Source: Clostridia bacterium (GTDB taxonomy: Bacteria > Bacillota > Clostridia > Christensenellales > CAG-138). Taken from it: a stretch of DNA of 64,000 nt. Location of the stretch: contig JAFOTD010000056.1 of the NCBI GenBank assembly GCA_017388175.1, positions 1 through 64,000 on the forward strand, read 5' to 3'. The notes under the pieces are model-generated. The model saw only the letters and a program-made list of their open reading frames with translations, was not told the origin of the DNA and made no database searches. The translations under genes were made by a program, and so were the position numbers. The number at the start of each line of letters is the position of its first letter. The stretch's first letter is position 1. Positions 8,784 to 17,147 of this stretch are shown piece by piece.

Positions 8784-9341
8784 ATGATTATGGCAGGCGA
8801 TTTCCGCAAGGGCGTGACGGTTGAGATTGACGGCGTGGTTTGGTCGATCTCCGACTTCCAGCATGTTAAGCCGGGCAAGGGCGCGGCATTCGTGCGCACG
8901 AGACTCAAGAACGTGATGACCGGCGCAGTGCTGGAGCGTACCTTCAGCCCGACGGACAAGTACCCGCTGGCGCACATCGAGACGAAGGATATGGAATATC
9001 TGTATTCCGACGGCGAGCTGTATTACTTCATGGACATCGAGACTTACGAGCAGATCCCGCTGAACTATGAGCAGGTAGAGGACGCGATCGACTTTATCAA
9101 GGAGAACGATCAGGTCAAGATGCGCTTCTACAAGGGCAGCGCGTTCTCCGTGGAAGCGCCGAACTTCGTCGAGCTCAAGGTCACGGAGACCGAACCGGGC
9201 TTCAAGGGCGACACCGCTACCGGCACGACCAAGCCCGCAGTCCTTGAAACCGGATACCATATCGCGGTTCCGCTGTTCGTCAACGAGGGCGACGTGATCC
9301 GCATCGACACCAGAACCGGCGAATATATGTCCCGCGTATAA
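8784..9341 (+). CDS. efp: elongation factor P
   Basis: EF-P enters ribosomes stalled at polyproline stretches and helps peptide bond formation. It has 185 residues, the standard length, with three beta-barrel domains. From the ATG at 8784 the conserved loop KPGKG places a lysine at position 32, the residue that carries the modification in several bacteria; starting at the ATG at 8790 would shift it to 30. GGGAGG lies eight bases upstream. It sits between the Xaa-Pro peptidase and the CD1247-like gene, probably one operon. No EpmA or EpmB modification gene is in the window. Confidence 0.97.
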   Translation: MIMAGDFRKGVTVEIDGVVWSISDFQHVKPGKGAAFVRTRLKNVMTGAVLERTFSPTDKYPLAHIETKDMEYLYSDGELYYFMDIETYEQIPLNYEQVEDAIDFIKENDQVKMRFYKGSAFSVEAPNFVELKVTETEPGFKGDTATGTTKPAVLETGYHIAVPLFVNEGDVIRIDTRTGEYMSRV

Positions 9342-9371
9342 CGCAAAAATACTACAATTCGGAGGTGCAGC

Positions 9372-9782
9372 ATGAGCAGAATTTCTGAGAAGGTCGCATA
9401 TCTGGACGGGCTGATGGAAGGCCTCAACATCCACGAGGACAAGTACGCGAAGATCTTCACCGCGATCGTCGACACGCTCGACCTGATCGCCGAGGAGATG
9501 GCGGACCACGAGGACACGCTCGCGGATCTCGACGACAGCGTCGAAGAGATCTTCGAGAACCTCGACGAGTACGACGATTTTCTGTACGGCGACGAGGACG
9601 AGGATGAGGAAGAAGAGTTCGAAGACGACGATTTCTTCGAGATCGTCTGCCCAAACTGCGGCGAGACCATCTATTTCGATCAGGACATGCTGGACAGACC
9701 GGACGGTCTCATCTGCCCGAACTGCAACGAGCCGATCGAGCTGCATATTCCGGACGCAGATCCGGAGGAAACGGAAAAATAA
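9372..9782 (+). CDS. CD1247-domain-like acidic zinc-ribbon protein
   Basis: A 136-residue protein with an N-terminal helical region (residues 1-60) of the type seen in clostridial CD1247-like proteins. A very acidic linker rich in Asp and Glu (about 60-90) follows, then a C-terminal zinc ribbon with two CPNC knuckles near residues 96-99 and 117-120. The ribosome site GGAGGTG is strong. The gene lies 30 bases after efp and before a terminator. Function is unknown; the steady linkage to efp suggests a translation-related role, which is inference. Confidence 0.8.
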   Translation: MSRISEKVAYLDGLMEGLNIHEDKYAKIFTAIVDTLDLIAEEMADHEDTLADLDDSVEEIFENLDEYDDFLYGDEDEDEEEEFEDDDFFEIVCPNCGETIYFDQDMLDRPDGLICPNCNEPIELHIPDADPEETEK

Positions 9783-9797
9783 TCCCGCTTGAGAAAC

Positions 9798-9829
9798 AAA
9801 GCACGGTCGGTATCGGCTGTGCTTTTTTC
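9798..9829 (+). terminator. terminator after the efp operon
   Basis: AAAGCAC and GTGCTTT arms with a 14-base loop region that can partly pair, followed by TTTTTTCTT. Confidence 0.75.
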
Positions 9830-9861
9830 TTGATGGATCTTGAGATACGGAGGTGAAAACA

Positions 9862-10692
9862 ATGATCCGAATACTGTCCGATCTCGGACCGTGCATGCCG
9901 TTCATCAACGGGATCAAGGACGATCCCGTTTATTCCGATCCGCATTTTTGTACACCGGAACAGCAAAGAGCGAACTTGTTCGACACCGTCGGCAAAAAGG
10001 ATTATCTTGCGCTCGGCGTTTTCCGGAACGAAGCGCTGATCGGGCTGTTCAACTTTGTGATCATCGAAGCGGAACGGTACGTCGAAATGCTGATCGGGTT
10101 TTCCCGCGCGTATGAGGCATACAAAGAGATCGCGGACTATCTTGCGGCGAACTATGCGGGATTCCAGGCGGATTTCGTGTTCAATCCTCAGAACGATCTC
10201 ATCATAAAGACGCTCGAAAAGCGCTGCGCTGCGTTCGATCCGGAGATGCAGAAAATGGTTCTTACGGACGATCCGACGCAGATTGACACGGACGGGATCG
10301 TGCCGCTGTCCGATCCGTTCAAGGACGCGTATATCGCGCTGCACACAACGGATTGCTACTGGACCGGGGAGAAGGTTGCCGATGCGCCGGACATGTTTAA
10401 CGCGTTTCTGGCGGTTGACGACGGCGTGGTTGTCGGCTATCTGGACATCACACACTGCTTTGAAGAAAACGAGATCTATGATTTTAAAGTGAAAGAAGCA
10501 TATCGCAGACAGGGCTGGGGGAGAAAGCTTCTGAAAAAGGCGATCGAATCCAATCGTTCGAAGGAAATGATGCTTTTTGTCGAGGTTGACAACATTCCCG
10601 CACTGCGGCTTTACGAATCTGCAGGCTTCCGGAAAGTCCCGGGACAGAACAGCCAAATGGCGACATGGAATATTCCGCCGATTTCCGAATAA
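9862..10692 (+). CDS. GNAT family N-acetyltransferase
   Basis: A 276-residue protein with two parts. The C-terminal half has the GNAT acetyl-CoA loop, seen as RRQGWGRKLL (about residues 215-224), and the typical late pattern ALRLYESAGF. The N-terminal half is a variable domain that may be a degenerate GNAT domain. Substrate unknown. The ATG at 9862 is eight bases after GGAGG; an in-frame GTG at 9853 overlaps that site. The gene stands alone between two regulatory gaps. Confidence 0.82.
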   Translation: MIRILSDLGPCMPFINGIKDDPVYSDPHFCTPEQQRANLFDTVGKKDYLALGVFRNEALIGLFNFVIIEAERYVEMLIGFSRAYEAYKEIADYLAANYAGFQADFVFNPQNDLIIKTLEKRCAAFDPEMQKMVLTDDPTQIDTDGIVPLSDPFKDAYIALHTTDCYWTGEKVADAPDMFNAFLAVDDGVVVGYLDITHCFEENEIYDFKVKEAYRRQGWGRKLLKKAIESNRSKEMMLFVEVDNIPALRLYESAGFRKVPGQNSQMATWNIPPISE

Positions 10693-10740
10693 ATTTACAG
10701 TCTATTCATATTGTGCCCGTTTGAAACGGGTCCGGAATGC

Positions 10741-10769
10741 TTTACAAAATTTATTCGAAGGGGTAAAAT
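10741..10769 (+). promoter_or_regulatory. promoter of the AllH-like gene
   Basis: TTTACA, 17-base spacer, TAAAAT. Transcription should begin near 10776, within the first arm of the hairpin at 10774-10822. Confidence 0.6.
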
Positions 10770-10773
10770 AATC

Positions 10774-10822
10774 ACAAGCGGAGCATGCATATGCGCGGTT
10801 GACCGCGATGCGTTCCGCTTGT
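10774..10822 (+). promoter_or_regulatory. long hairpin at the mRNA 5' end
   Basis: Outer arms ACAAGCGGA (10774-10782) and TCCGCTTGT (10814-10822) pair perfectly. Inside, GCAT pairs with ATGC and CGCGGT with ACCGCG around a minimal loop. The hairpin lies between the promoter and the likely start codons and is not followed by a T-run, so it is not a terminator. Confidence 0.65.
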
Positions 10823-11731
10823 ATATGTATGATGGAAACAGCAAGAAAAATATGCAGACGCTTACATGCGTATCTCCGCCTCGGACGGTATGAGGGAACG
10901 GTGCATGCCGTCTATCCGGACGCGGTTTATTGCAATACGACGATCGGCATGGTGGGGATTCTCACAAACGCGCATTGTCTTTCTCCGTTCTCGGCGGTTG
11001 TGCCTTCCACAAAGCCTTTGACACGATTCGGCATCGAAGAAGGACAGCAGGTACTTCTCGGCGAAGAGCGGATCGAGATCCCGCAGTGTGAGTTTTCGGT
11101 CGATCTTTCGCTCGGCACCGATTACGATCTTTCGCTCCAGTCGATGCAGGCGATCTTTCTGCCCGCAGACTATGATATCCGTCTCCGGCATGTTTTGCAT
11201 GCGGTCGAGACAAACGCGAAGGAGGACGATCTCGGGCCGCTTTTGACCGATGCGAAGCCGAATCAGTATTCGGAACTCGTTAAACCGCTTTTGCCCGAGC
11301 TGCACGCTGCGTTTCGCGATCAAAACCCGCAGGGGTGCGAAGCATCCGCATCTAAGATCGCGGGGATCGGCGTCGGGCTGATTCCCTCTGCGGACCGGCT
11401 TTTGTGCGGCTATATGGCGGGCTATTCGGCGCTTTCCGCCGCGCTCGGACGAAACTACAACCGCGTACTCGAAATGACCCGCGCGCTCGCCGGAGCGTCC
11501 GCCGCGAATACGACCGATCTTTCCGCCGCATTTCTTTTGCAGGGCGGAGAGGGACTCGTTTCGGAGGATCTGTTCGTCCTGCTGAGAAACGTTTTCTCTG
11601 ACGCGCCGTATTCCGTGCTCGTCGCAACGGCCAACCGCATTGCGGCTCTTCCTTTGGGCGGCGGCGCGGATATGCTCGTCGGCGTGCATCTGGCCCTTTC
11701 CAGACTGTATGCGGAGAATCCTGTCGATTGA
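10799..11731 (+). CDS. DUF2877 (AllH-like) protein
   Basis: Up to 310 residues. The C-terminal half carries the pattern GIGVGLIPSADRLLCGY, matching the glycine-rich G-x-G-L-x-P-S-x-D motif of DUF2877 proteins, with I and A at positions that are usually T and G. AllH, a subunit of oxamate carbamoyltransferase, belongs to this family, but no allF, allG or carbamate kinase gene is nearby, so the reaction is not assigned. The start is unclear: TTG 10799, ATG 10808 and ATGs 10829 and 10832 are in frame and none has a good ribosome site; 10829 or 10832, just after the hairpin, are likely. The terminator follows closely. Confidence 0.7.
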   Translation: MTAMRSACICMMETARKICRRLHAYLRLGRYEGTVHAVYPDAVYCNTTIGMVGILTNAHCLSPFSAVVPSTKPLTRFGIEEGQQVLLGEERIEIPQCEFSVDLSLGTDYDLSLQSMQAIFLPADYDIRLRHVLHAVETNAKEDDLGPLLTDAKPNQYSELVKPLLPELHAAFRDQNPQGCEASASKIAGIGVGLIPSADRLLCGYMAGYSALSAALGRNYNRVLEMTRALAGASAANTTDLSAAFLLQGGEGLVSEDLFVLLRNVFSDAPYSVLVATANRIAALPLGGGADMLVGVHLALSRLYAENPVD

Positions 11732-11740
11732 TTTTTGCGG

Positions 11741-11772
11741 AATGCCTCCTTCAACGGAAGGGGGCATTTTCT
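11741..11772 (+). terminator. terminator after AllH-like gene
   Basis: Twelve-pair stem AATGCCTCCTTC with GAAGGGGGCATT (one G-U pair), then TTTTCT. Confidence 0.85.
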
Positions 11773-11776
11773 ATGC

Positions 11777-11805
11777 TTGCAAACGCTGTCGAAACCCGCT
11801 AAAAT
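11777..11805 (+). promoter_or_regulatory. promoter of the S9 peptidase gene
   Basis: TTGCAA, 17-base spacer, TAAAAT. Confidence 0.75.
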
Positions 11806-11834
11806 AGAAGAATCAGAAGTAAAGGAGATGTGTT

Positions 11835-13832
11835 ATGGAATCCATCGGCATCAAAGATTTTCTGAACTATAAGTATCTGTCAAACGTGAAATATGCGCCG
11901 GACGGGAAGCGCGCCGCGTTCATTGTCAGCAACTGCAGCGAGGAGGAAAACTGCTACGAAAGCCGTCTGTGGCTGTATGACGGCGCCTTCCGTCAGCTGA
12001 CCGATCTCGGCAAGGAGGCACGGTACTTCTGGGAGGATGAAAACACGATCCTATTCCCTGCGGTACGCTCCGCTTCCGAAAAGAAGCGCGCCGAAAAGAA
12101 GGAGCAGTTCACAAGCTTCTACCGCTTGCGTCTGTCCGGCGGCGAAGCGATCCATGCGTTTACGCTGCCGTTTTCCGCGGGATGGATCAAAAAACTGCCG
12201 AACGGCTCGTACGTCGTACTCGGCACGATCGACGCGAACGAGCCGGATTACTATTGTATGAACAAAGACGACCGCGAAAAGGTCGAAAAAGGCTATGCGG
12301 ACGATGCGGACTACGAGGTGTTCGACGAGCTGCCGTATTGGATGAACGGCGGCGGCGTCATCAACAAGACCCGCAACGCGCTGTTTCTCGTCTCTGCCGA
12401 CGCAAAGGACGTGAAGCGCGTAACGGAACCGTTCTTCTCAGTCGATTCGATCGAGACGATCGGCGATCTTGTGTATTTCCTCGGCGACTCCTATACCGCC
12501 CGCCTCGATCTGACCCATCCGAAACTCCATGTTCTGGACGGCGCAAGGGGCGAGGTTCGACTGATCCATGCATACGAAGGGCTGTATGTCGACCGCATCA
12601 AGGCGGTCGGTGAAAAGCTTCTTTTGATGGCGAGCGAGGGCAAGGATATCGGGCTCAACGAAAACAGCGACTTTTATCTTGTGGATCGCGAGACCGGGGA
12701 GCTTACGATGCTCCTTGAAAACACGGAAAGCCTTTGGAATTCGGTCGGATCCGACGTGCGTCACGGCGGTGGGGAAAGCATGATCGGAACGAACGACCGC
12801 CTGTATTACATCACCACGCGTGCTGAGAGCTCGCATTTGTACGCTTTGGACATGCAGGGGAACAATGTTCCGATTGCAACGGAAACCGGCTCCATCGACG
12901 CTGTAGCGATTCATCCGGACAATGACGAAGCACTGCTGATCTCGCTCTATGACGGATCCCTGCAGGAGCTGTACGCGAAGAATCTCAAAACCGGCGAACT
13001 CAAAAAGCTCTCGCGTTTCAACGATGAAATGCTGAAGGACAAGTACGTCGCAAAGTGCGAGCCTGTATCGGTCGAGAGCGAAGGCTGGACGATCCAAGGC
13101 TGGGTGCTGAAGCCCAAAGATTACGACCCCGAAAAGAAATACCCTGCGGTGTTCGACATCCACGGCGGACCGAAGACGGTGTACGGAACCGTGTTCTATC
13201 ACGAGATGCAGCTTTGGGCAGGCATGGGATACTTTGTGTTCTTCTGCAACCCGAAGGGTTCGGACGGCAGGGGAGACGTCTTTGCCGACATCATGGGACA
13301 CTACGGCGAAACGGACTACAAAAACCTCATGGACTTTGCGGATGAGGTTTTGCGCCGCTATCCCGCGATCGACCCGAACCGTGTCTGTGAGACGGGCGGC
13401 AGCTACGGCGGATTCATGACGAACTGGATCATCGGGCACACCGACCGGTTCTGCGCGTGCGCGTCGCAGCGCTCCATCTCGAACTGGCTGAGCTTCAACG
13501 GCATTTCCGACATCGGCTACTATTTTGTCGGCGATCAGAACAAGGCCGATTTCTATACCGACCATGAAAAGCTCTGGGATCACAGCCCGCTGAAATACGC
13601 AAAGAACGTGAAAACGCCGACGCTGTTCATCCACTCGGACGAGGACTATCGCTGTCCGATCGATCAGGGCTTGCAGATGTACGCGGCGTTGGTCGACCGC
13701 GGAATTCCGGCACGAATCTGCGTTTTCCACGGCGAAAACCACGAGCTATCCCGCTCCGGAAAGCCGCTGCACCGCATCCGCCGCCTTACGGAGATCACGA
13801 ACTGGTTTGAGAAGTACGCGAAAGAAAATTGA
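11835..13832 (+). CDS. S9 family serine peptidase (acylaminoacyl-peptidase / dipeptidyl-peptidase type)
   Basis: A 665-residue enzyme expected to cleave short peptides. The first 400 residues form a beta-propeller-like region. The C-terminal alpha/beta-hydrolase domain has the nucleophile motif GGSYGG (Ser near residue 523), the acid in HSDEDYRCP and the catalytic His in FHGENHE. An HGGPKTVYG oxyanion-hole motif precedes them. No signal peptide is seen, so it should be cytosolic. The ATG is preceded by AAAGGAG. It is monocistronic, with its own promoter and a terminator shared with rmuC. Confidence 0.93.
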   Translation: MESIGIKDFLNYKYLSNVKYAPDGKRAAFIVSNCSEEENCYESRLWLYDGAFRQLTDLGKEARYFWEDENTILFPAVRSASEKKRAEKKEQFTSFYRLRLSGGEAIHAFTLPFSAGWIKKLPNGSYVVLGTIDANEPDYYCMNKDDREKVEKGYADDADYEVFDELPYWMNGGGVINKTRNALFLVSADAKDVKRVTEPFFSVDSIETIGDLVYFLGDSYTARLDLTHPKLHVLDGARGEVRLIHAYEGLYVDRIKAVGEKLLLMASEGKDIGLNENSDFYLVDRETGELTMLLENTESLWNSVGSDVRHGGGESMIGTNDRLYYITTRAESSHLYALDMQGNNVPIATETGSIDAVAIHPDNDEALLISLYDGSLQELYAKNLKTGELKKLSRFNDEMLKDKYVAKCEPVSVESEGWTIQGWVLKPKDYDPEKKYPAVFDIHGGPKTVYGTVFYHEMQLWAGMGYFVFFCNPKGSDGRGDVFADIMGHYGETDYKNLMDFADEVLRRYPAIDPNRVCETGGSYGGFMTNWIIGHTDRFCACASQRSISNWLSFNGISDIGYYFVGDQNKADFYTDHEKLWDHSPLKYAKNVKTPTLFIHSDEDYRCPIDQGLQMYAALVDRGIPARICVFHGENHELSRSGKPLHRIRRLTEITNWFEKYAKEN

Positions 13833-13839
13833 ACGACAG

Positions 13840-13866
13840 AAAAAGCGCCCGAGCGGGCGCTTTTTT
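13840..13866. terminator. bidirectional terminator between S9 peptidase and rmuC
   Basis: AAGCGCCCG and CGGGCGCTT arms with A-run and T-run flanks, placed between convergent genes and usable by both. Confidence 0.92.
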
Positions 13867-13877
13867 CATGGCTATTA

Positions 13878-15248
13878 TTAATTGTCCAGAAGCCTGCTCG
13901 CTTCCGGTGCGTCGAGACGTTCGACGTCGCGAAGCTTGCGGTTGATTGCGCGGGTGCGAACGCCGATCAGGTTATCGAGCTCGGCGTTGGCAAGCTGAAG
14001 CTGCTTCTGCGATTTCTGCAGCCCTTCGCCGAACTTTTCGAATTCCGTTTTGACCGCGCCGAGGATCTGCCATACCTCGCCGGAACGCTTCTGGATCGCA
14101 AGCGTTCGAAAGCCCATCTGAAGACTGTTCAAGAATGCGGCCATCGTGCTCGGACCGGTCACGTTGATGCGGTACGTGCGCTGCAGCTCTTCGATGAGTC
14201 CGCGGTTGACCGCTTCGGCATACAAACCTTCGAACGGCAGGAACAGAATGCCGAAATCGGTCGTGTGCGGCGGGTCGATGTACTTGTCGCGAATGTCCTT
14301 TGCTTCGGCCTTCAGGCGGATCTCAAGCATCTTCGCCGCCTGCGCGATCGCGTCCGGATCGCCCTTTTCGTACGCGTCCTGCAGGCTTGCGAACGTTTCG
14401 CCGGGGAACTTCGCGTCGACGGGCAGCAGGACCGGCGTTTCGCCGTCGCCGGGAAGTTTGATCGCATACTCAACGCGGTCGCGCGAGCCGGGCTTCGTTG
14501 CGATATCGGTTTCGTACTGCTCAGGAGAAAGGATCTCGGAAAGGATGGCGGAAAGCTGCGTTTCGCCCAGGATCCCGCGCGTTTTGACGTTACTGAGCAC
14601 TTTCTTGAGATCGGTCACGCCGGCCGCGACAGCCTGCATTTCGCCGAGACCTTTATAGACTTGTTCGAGCTGATTGGAGACCAGCTTGAACGATTCCGAT
14701 ATGCGCGATTCCAGCGTCTTTTCGAGCTTTTCATCGACGACCTTCTGCATCTTTTCGAGCTTGTCCGCGTTCTCGGTCTGGATGGAGGAGAGGCGGCGCT
14801 CCATCGTCTGCCGGACCGCTTCCAGTTTGTCCTCATTCGACTTTTCGAGCGAGGAAATGCGCGTTTCCATCGTCGCGCGGACGGCTTCCATCTTTTGCTC
14901 GCTTGCGGTTCCGAACGCGGAAAGCCGCGTCTCCATTGTCTGACGGATGCCTTCCATCTTTTGCTCGCTGGATTGTTCGAGATTGGACAGCCGATCCTCC
15001 TGCGATTTTCTGAGCCGCTCAAAGTCCAGCGCGGTGCTCTTTTCCATGCTGCTGAGCCGCTGATCCTGCGAAGCTGACGCGGCGCGCTGGTTGTCGGAAA
15101 TGGTCTTTCCGAACGCCTGCAGACTGTTGCTGATCTCCATGCGCAGCTCGGACTGACCGTCCTTTTTCATCGAAAGAATGTGGATGAACAGAATGACGAC
15201 CAGGATCAGAAATGAAATGCCGGATAAAATCAATGCGGCAATCTCCAT
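13878..15248 (-). CDS. rmuC: DNA recombination protein RmuC
   Basis: RmuC proteins restrain DNA inversion and rearrangement and contain a nuclease-like core. The product has 456 residues: an N-terminal membrane helix (about 5-27), a long coiled coil, and the conserved RmuC domain with GILGE, PVDAKFP and LPFEGLY motifs. The coiled coil contains four back-to-back 22-residue repeats beginning near SEQKMEGIRQTMETRL. The ATG at 15248 follows GGAGGTG; the longer open frame to 15275 runs through that site. It is divergent from the NifU-like gene and shares its promoter region. Confidence 0.93.
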   Translation of the reverse strand: MEIAALILSGISFLILVVILFIHILSMKKDGQSELRMEISNSLQAFGKTISDNQRAASASQDQRLSSMEKSTALDFERLRKSQEDRLSNLEQSSEQKMEGIRQTMETRLSAFGTASEQKMEAVRATMETRISSLEKSNEDKLEAVRQTMERRLSSIQTENADKLEKMQKVVDEKLEKTLESRISESFKLVSNQLEQVYKGLGEMQAVAAGVTDLKKVLSNVKTRGILGETQLSAILSEILSPEQYETDIATKPGSRDRVEYAIKLPGDGETPVLLPVDAKFPGETFASLQDAYEKGDPDAIAQAAKMLEIRLKAEAKDIRDKYIDPPHTTDFGILFLPFEGLYAEAVNRGLIEELQRTYRINVTGPSTMAAFLNSLQMGFRTLAIQKRSGEVWQILGAVKTEFEKFGEGLQKSQKQLQLANAELDNLIGVRTRAINRKLRDVERLDAPEASRLLDN

Positions 15249-15285
15249 AGGGGCACCTCCGATGCGAAGAATCACGTTTTCCTGT

Positions 15286-15314
15286 ATTATAACACGGAAT
15301 TACCGTCTTGCGAA
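15286..15314 (-). promoter_or_regulatory. promoter of rmuC
   Basis: On the minus strand: TTCGCA (15309-15314), 17-base spacer, TATAAT (15286-15291). Its -35 overlaps that of the divergent promoter by five bases. Confidence 0.7.
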
Positions 15315-15336
15315 GAGTCATTTAACATGATATACT
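15308..15336 (+). promoter_or_regulatory. promoter of the NifU-like / GGGtGRT operon
   Basis: TTGCGA (15308-15313), 17-base spacer, TATACT (15331-15336). Confidence 0.7.
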
Positions 15337-15394
15337 ATTATAAAATCCGGGACTGCGGTTTATCGCGCCGGAATGAGAAGGAGGATAAATATCC

Positions 15395-16087
15395 ATGCAG
15401 TATTCCCGCGACGTGGAAGAAATGGTATGCGTCAAAAAAGGCGCGAAGCATGAACCTGCTCCGATCCCCGAAGAGGGCAAGTGGGTCAAAGCAAAAGAAA
15501 TCAAGGACATCAGCGGTCTGACGCACGGCATCGGCTGGTGCGCGCCGCAGCAGGGCGCGTGCAAGCTCACGCTGAACATCAAGGAAGGCGTCATCGAAGA
15601 AGCGCTCGTTGAAACGCTCGGCTGCTCCGGCATGACGCATTCCGCGGCAATGGCGGCGGAGATCCTGCCCGGCAAGACCATTCTCGAAGCACTGAACAGC
15701 GACCTCGTGTGCGACGCGATCAACACGGCGATGCGCGAGCTCTTCCTGCAGATCGTTTACGGCAGAAGCCAGAGCGCGTTTTCCGACGACGGCCTGACCA
15801 TCGGCGCTGGGCTTGAAGACCTCGGCAAGGGCCTTCGCTCGCAGATCGGCACGATGTACGGCACCAAGGCGAAGGGCCCGAGATATCTCGAGATGGCGGA
15901 AGGCTACGTCCTGAAGATCGGTCTCGACGAAGAGGGCGAAATCATCGGCTACCAGTTCGTGAGCCTCGGCAAGATGATGGACGCGATCAAGAAGGGCATG
16001 GACCCGAAGGAAGCGTTCGAGAAGAACATCGGGACCTACGGCAGATTCGCAACCGCCGCAAAGGTCATCGACCCGCGTAAGGAATAA
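15395..16087 (+). CDS. NifU-like iron-sulfur scaffold-type protein
   Basis: A 230-residue protein. The core resembles NifU/IscU scaffolds: GWC at Cys49, a second Cys56, and GCSGMTHSAAMAAE around Cys77, followed by GKTILEA, the same order as in IscU-type folds. It is longer than a plain IscU and its C-terminal third is family-specific. In Clostridia this gene is usually paired with the GGGtGRT gene, as here, 12 bases downstream. The ribosome site AAGGAGG is good. An Fe-S scaffold role is inferred; partners such as a cysteine desulfurase are not in the window. Confidence 0.8.
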   Translation: MQYSRDVEEMVCVKKGAKHEPAPIPEEGKWVKAKEIKDISGLTHGIGWCAPQQGACKLTLNIKEGVIEEALVETLGCSGMTHSAAMAAEILPGKTILEALNSDLVCDAINTAMRELFLQIVYGRSQSAFSDDGLTIGAGLEDLGKGLRSQIGTMYGTKAKGPRYLEMAEGYVLKIGLDEEGEIIGYQFVSLGKMMDAIKKGMDPKEAFEKNIGTYGRFATAAKVIDPRKE

Positions 16088-16099
16088 CGGAGGTGCCGC

Positions 16100-17095
16100 A
16101 TGATTACGTTTGAAGGTTTTGAAAGAAGAATCGACAAGATCACGAAGGTGCTGAACGAATACGGCATCAAGGATCTCGAAGAAGCAAAGGCGATCTGCGA
16201 CGCGCACGGCGTCGATCCGTACGGTATCGTAAAGGGCATTCAGCCCATCGCGTTCGAGAACGCGGGCTGGGCATACACCGTCGGCGCGGCGATCGCGTTC
16301 AAAAAGGGCGTGAAGGACGCGGCGGAAGCGGCGGAGGCGATCGGCATCGGTCTGCAGTCGTTCTGCATTCCGGGTTCCGTTGCGGATCAGCGCAAAGTGG
16401 GCTTGGGCCACGGCAATCTCGGCGCGATGCTTCTTCGTGAGGAGACGAGCTGCTTTGCGTTCTTGGCGGGCCACGAGTCCTTCGCGGCGGCGGAAGGCGC
16501 GATCGGCATCGCGAGAACCGCGAACAAGGTCCGCACGAAGCCCTTGCAGGTCATCCTGAACGGTCTCGGCAAGGACGCGGCGTATATCATCTCCCGCATC
16601 AACGGATTCACTTACGTCGAGACGGAATACGATTACTATACCGGCGAACTCAAGGTCGTGTACACCAAGGCGTTTTCCGACGGCGAGCGCGCAAAGGTTC
16701 GCTGCTACGGCGCGGATGACGTCAACGAAGGCGTCGCGATCATGCGTCACGAGAACGTCGACGTTTCCATCACGGGCAACTCGACGAACCCGACGCGCTT
16801 CCAGCATCCGGTCGCGGGCACCTATAAGAAATGGTGCAACGAGAACGGCAAGAAGTACTTCTCCGTCGCGTCCGGCGGCGGCACGGGCAGAACGCTGCAT
16901 CCCGACAACATGGCGGCAGGTCCGGCTTCCTACGGCATGACGGACACGATGGGTCGTATGCACAGCGACGCGCAGTTTGCGGGCTCCAGCTCCGTTCCGG
17001 CGCACGTCGAGATGATGGGTCTCATCGGCATGGGCAATAACCCGATGGTCGGCGCAACGGTAGCAGTCGCGGTCGCGATCGCGCAGGCGCTGTAA
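16100..17095 (+). CDS. GGGtGRT protein
   Basis: A 331-residue member of the family named for the motif seen here as SGGGTGRT at residues 258-265. It also contains conserved HENVDVSITGNSTNPTRFQHP-type glycine- and histidine-rich text. No signal peptide or membrane segment is present. The family has no established biochemical function. Its tight pairing with the NifU-like gene suggests a joint role in metal or Fe-S handling, which is inference. GGAGGTG precedes the ATG by six bases. Confidence 0.88.
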   Translation: MITFEGFERRIDKITKVLNEYGIKDLEEAKAICDAHGVDPYGIVKGIQPIAFENAGWAYTVGAAIAFKKGVKDAAEAAEAIGIGLQSFCIPGSVADQRKVGLGHGNLGAMLLREETSCFAFLAGHESFAAAEGAIGIARTANKVRTKPLQVILNGLGKDAAYIISRINGFTYVETEYDYYTGELKVVYTKAFSDGERAKVRCYGADDVNEGVAIMRHENVDVSITGNSTNPTRFQHPVAGTYKKWCNENGKKYFSVASGGGTGRTLHPDNMAAGPASYGMTDTMGRMHSDAQFAGSSSVPAHVEMMGLIGMGNNPMVGATVAVAVAIAQAL

Positions 17096-17107
17096 GAGAG
17101 AATGACG

Positions 17108-17134
17108 GGAGGGTTTTTTAACCCTCCTATTTTA
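17108..17134 (+). terminator. terminator after GGGtGRT gene
   Basis: GGAGGGTT and AACCCTCC arms around TTTT, followed by TATTTTAT. Confidence 0.75.
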
Positions 17135-17147
17135 TGGAGCAAAGACA

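Noticed and set aside
8778-9917. 379-residue minus-strand frame across efp and the CD1247-like gene
   Set aside because: Covers two convincing plus-strand genes and contains low-complexity text from the acidic linker read in reverse.
12438-13742. 434-residue minus-strand frame across the S9 peptidase gene
   Set aside because: Antisense shadow of an intact catalytic domain; no start signals.
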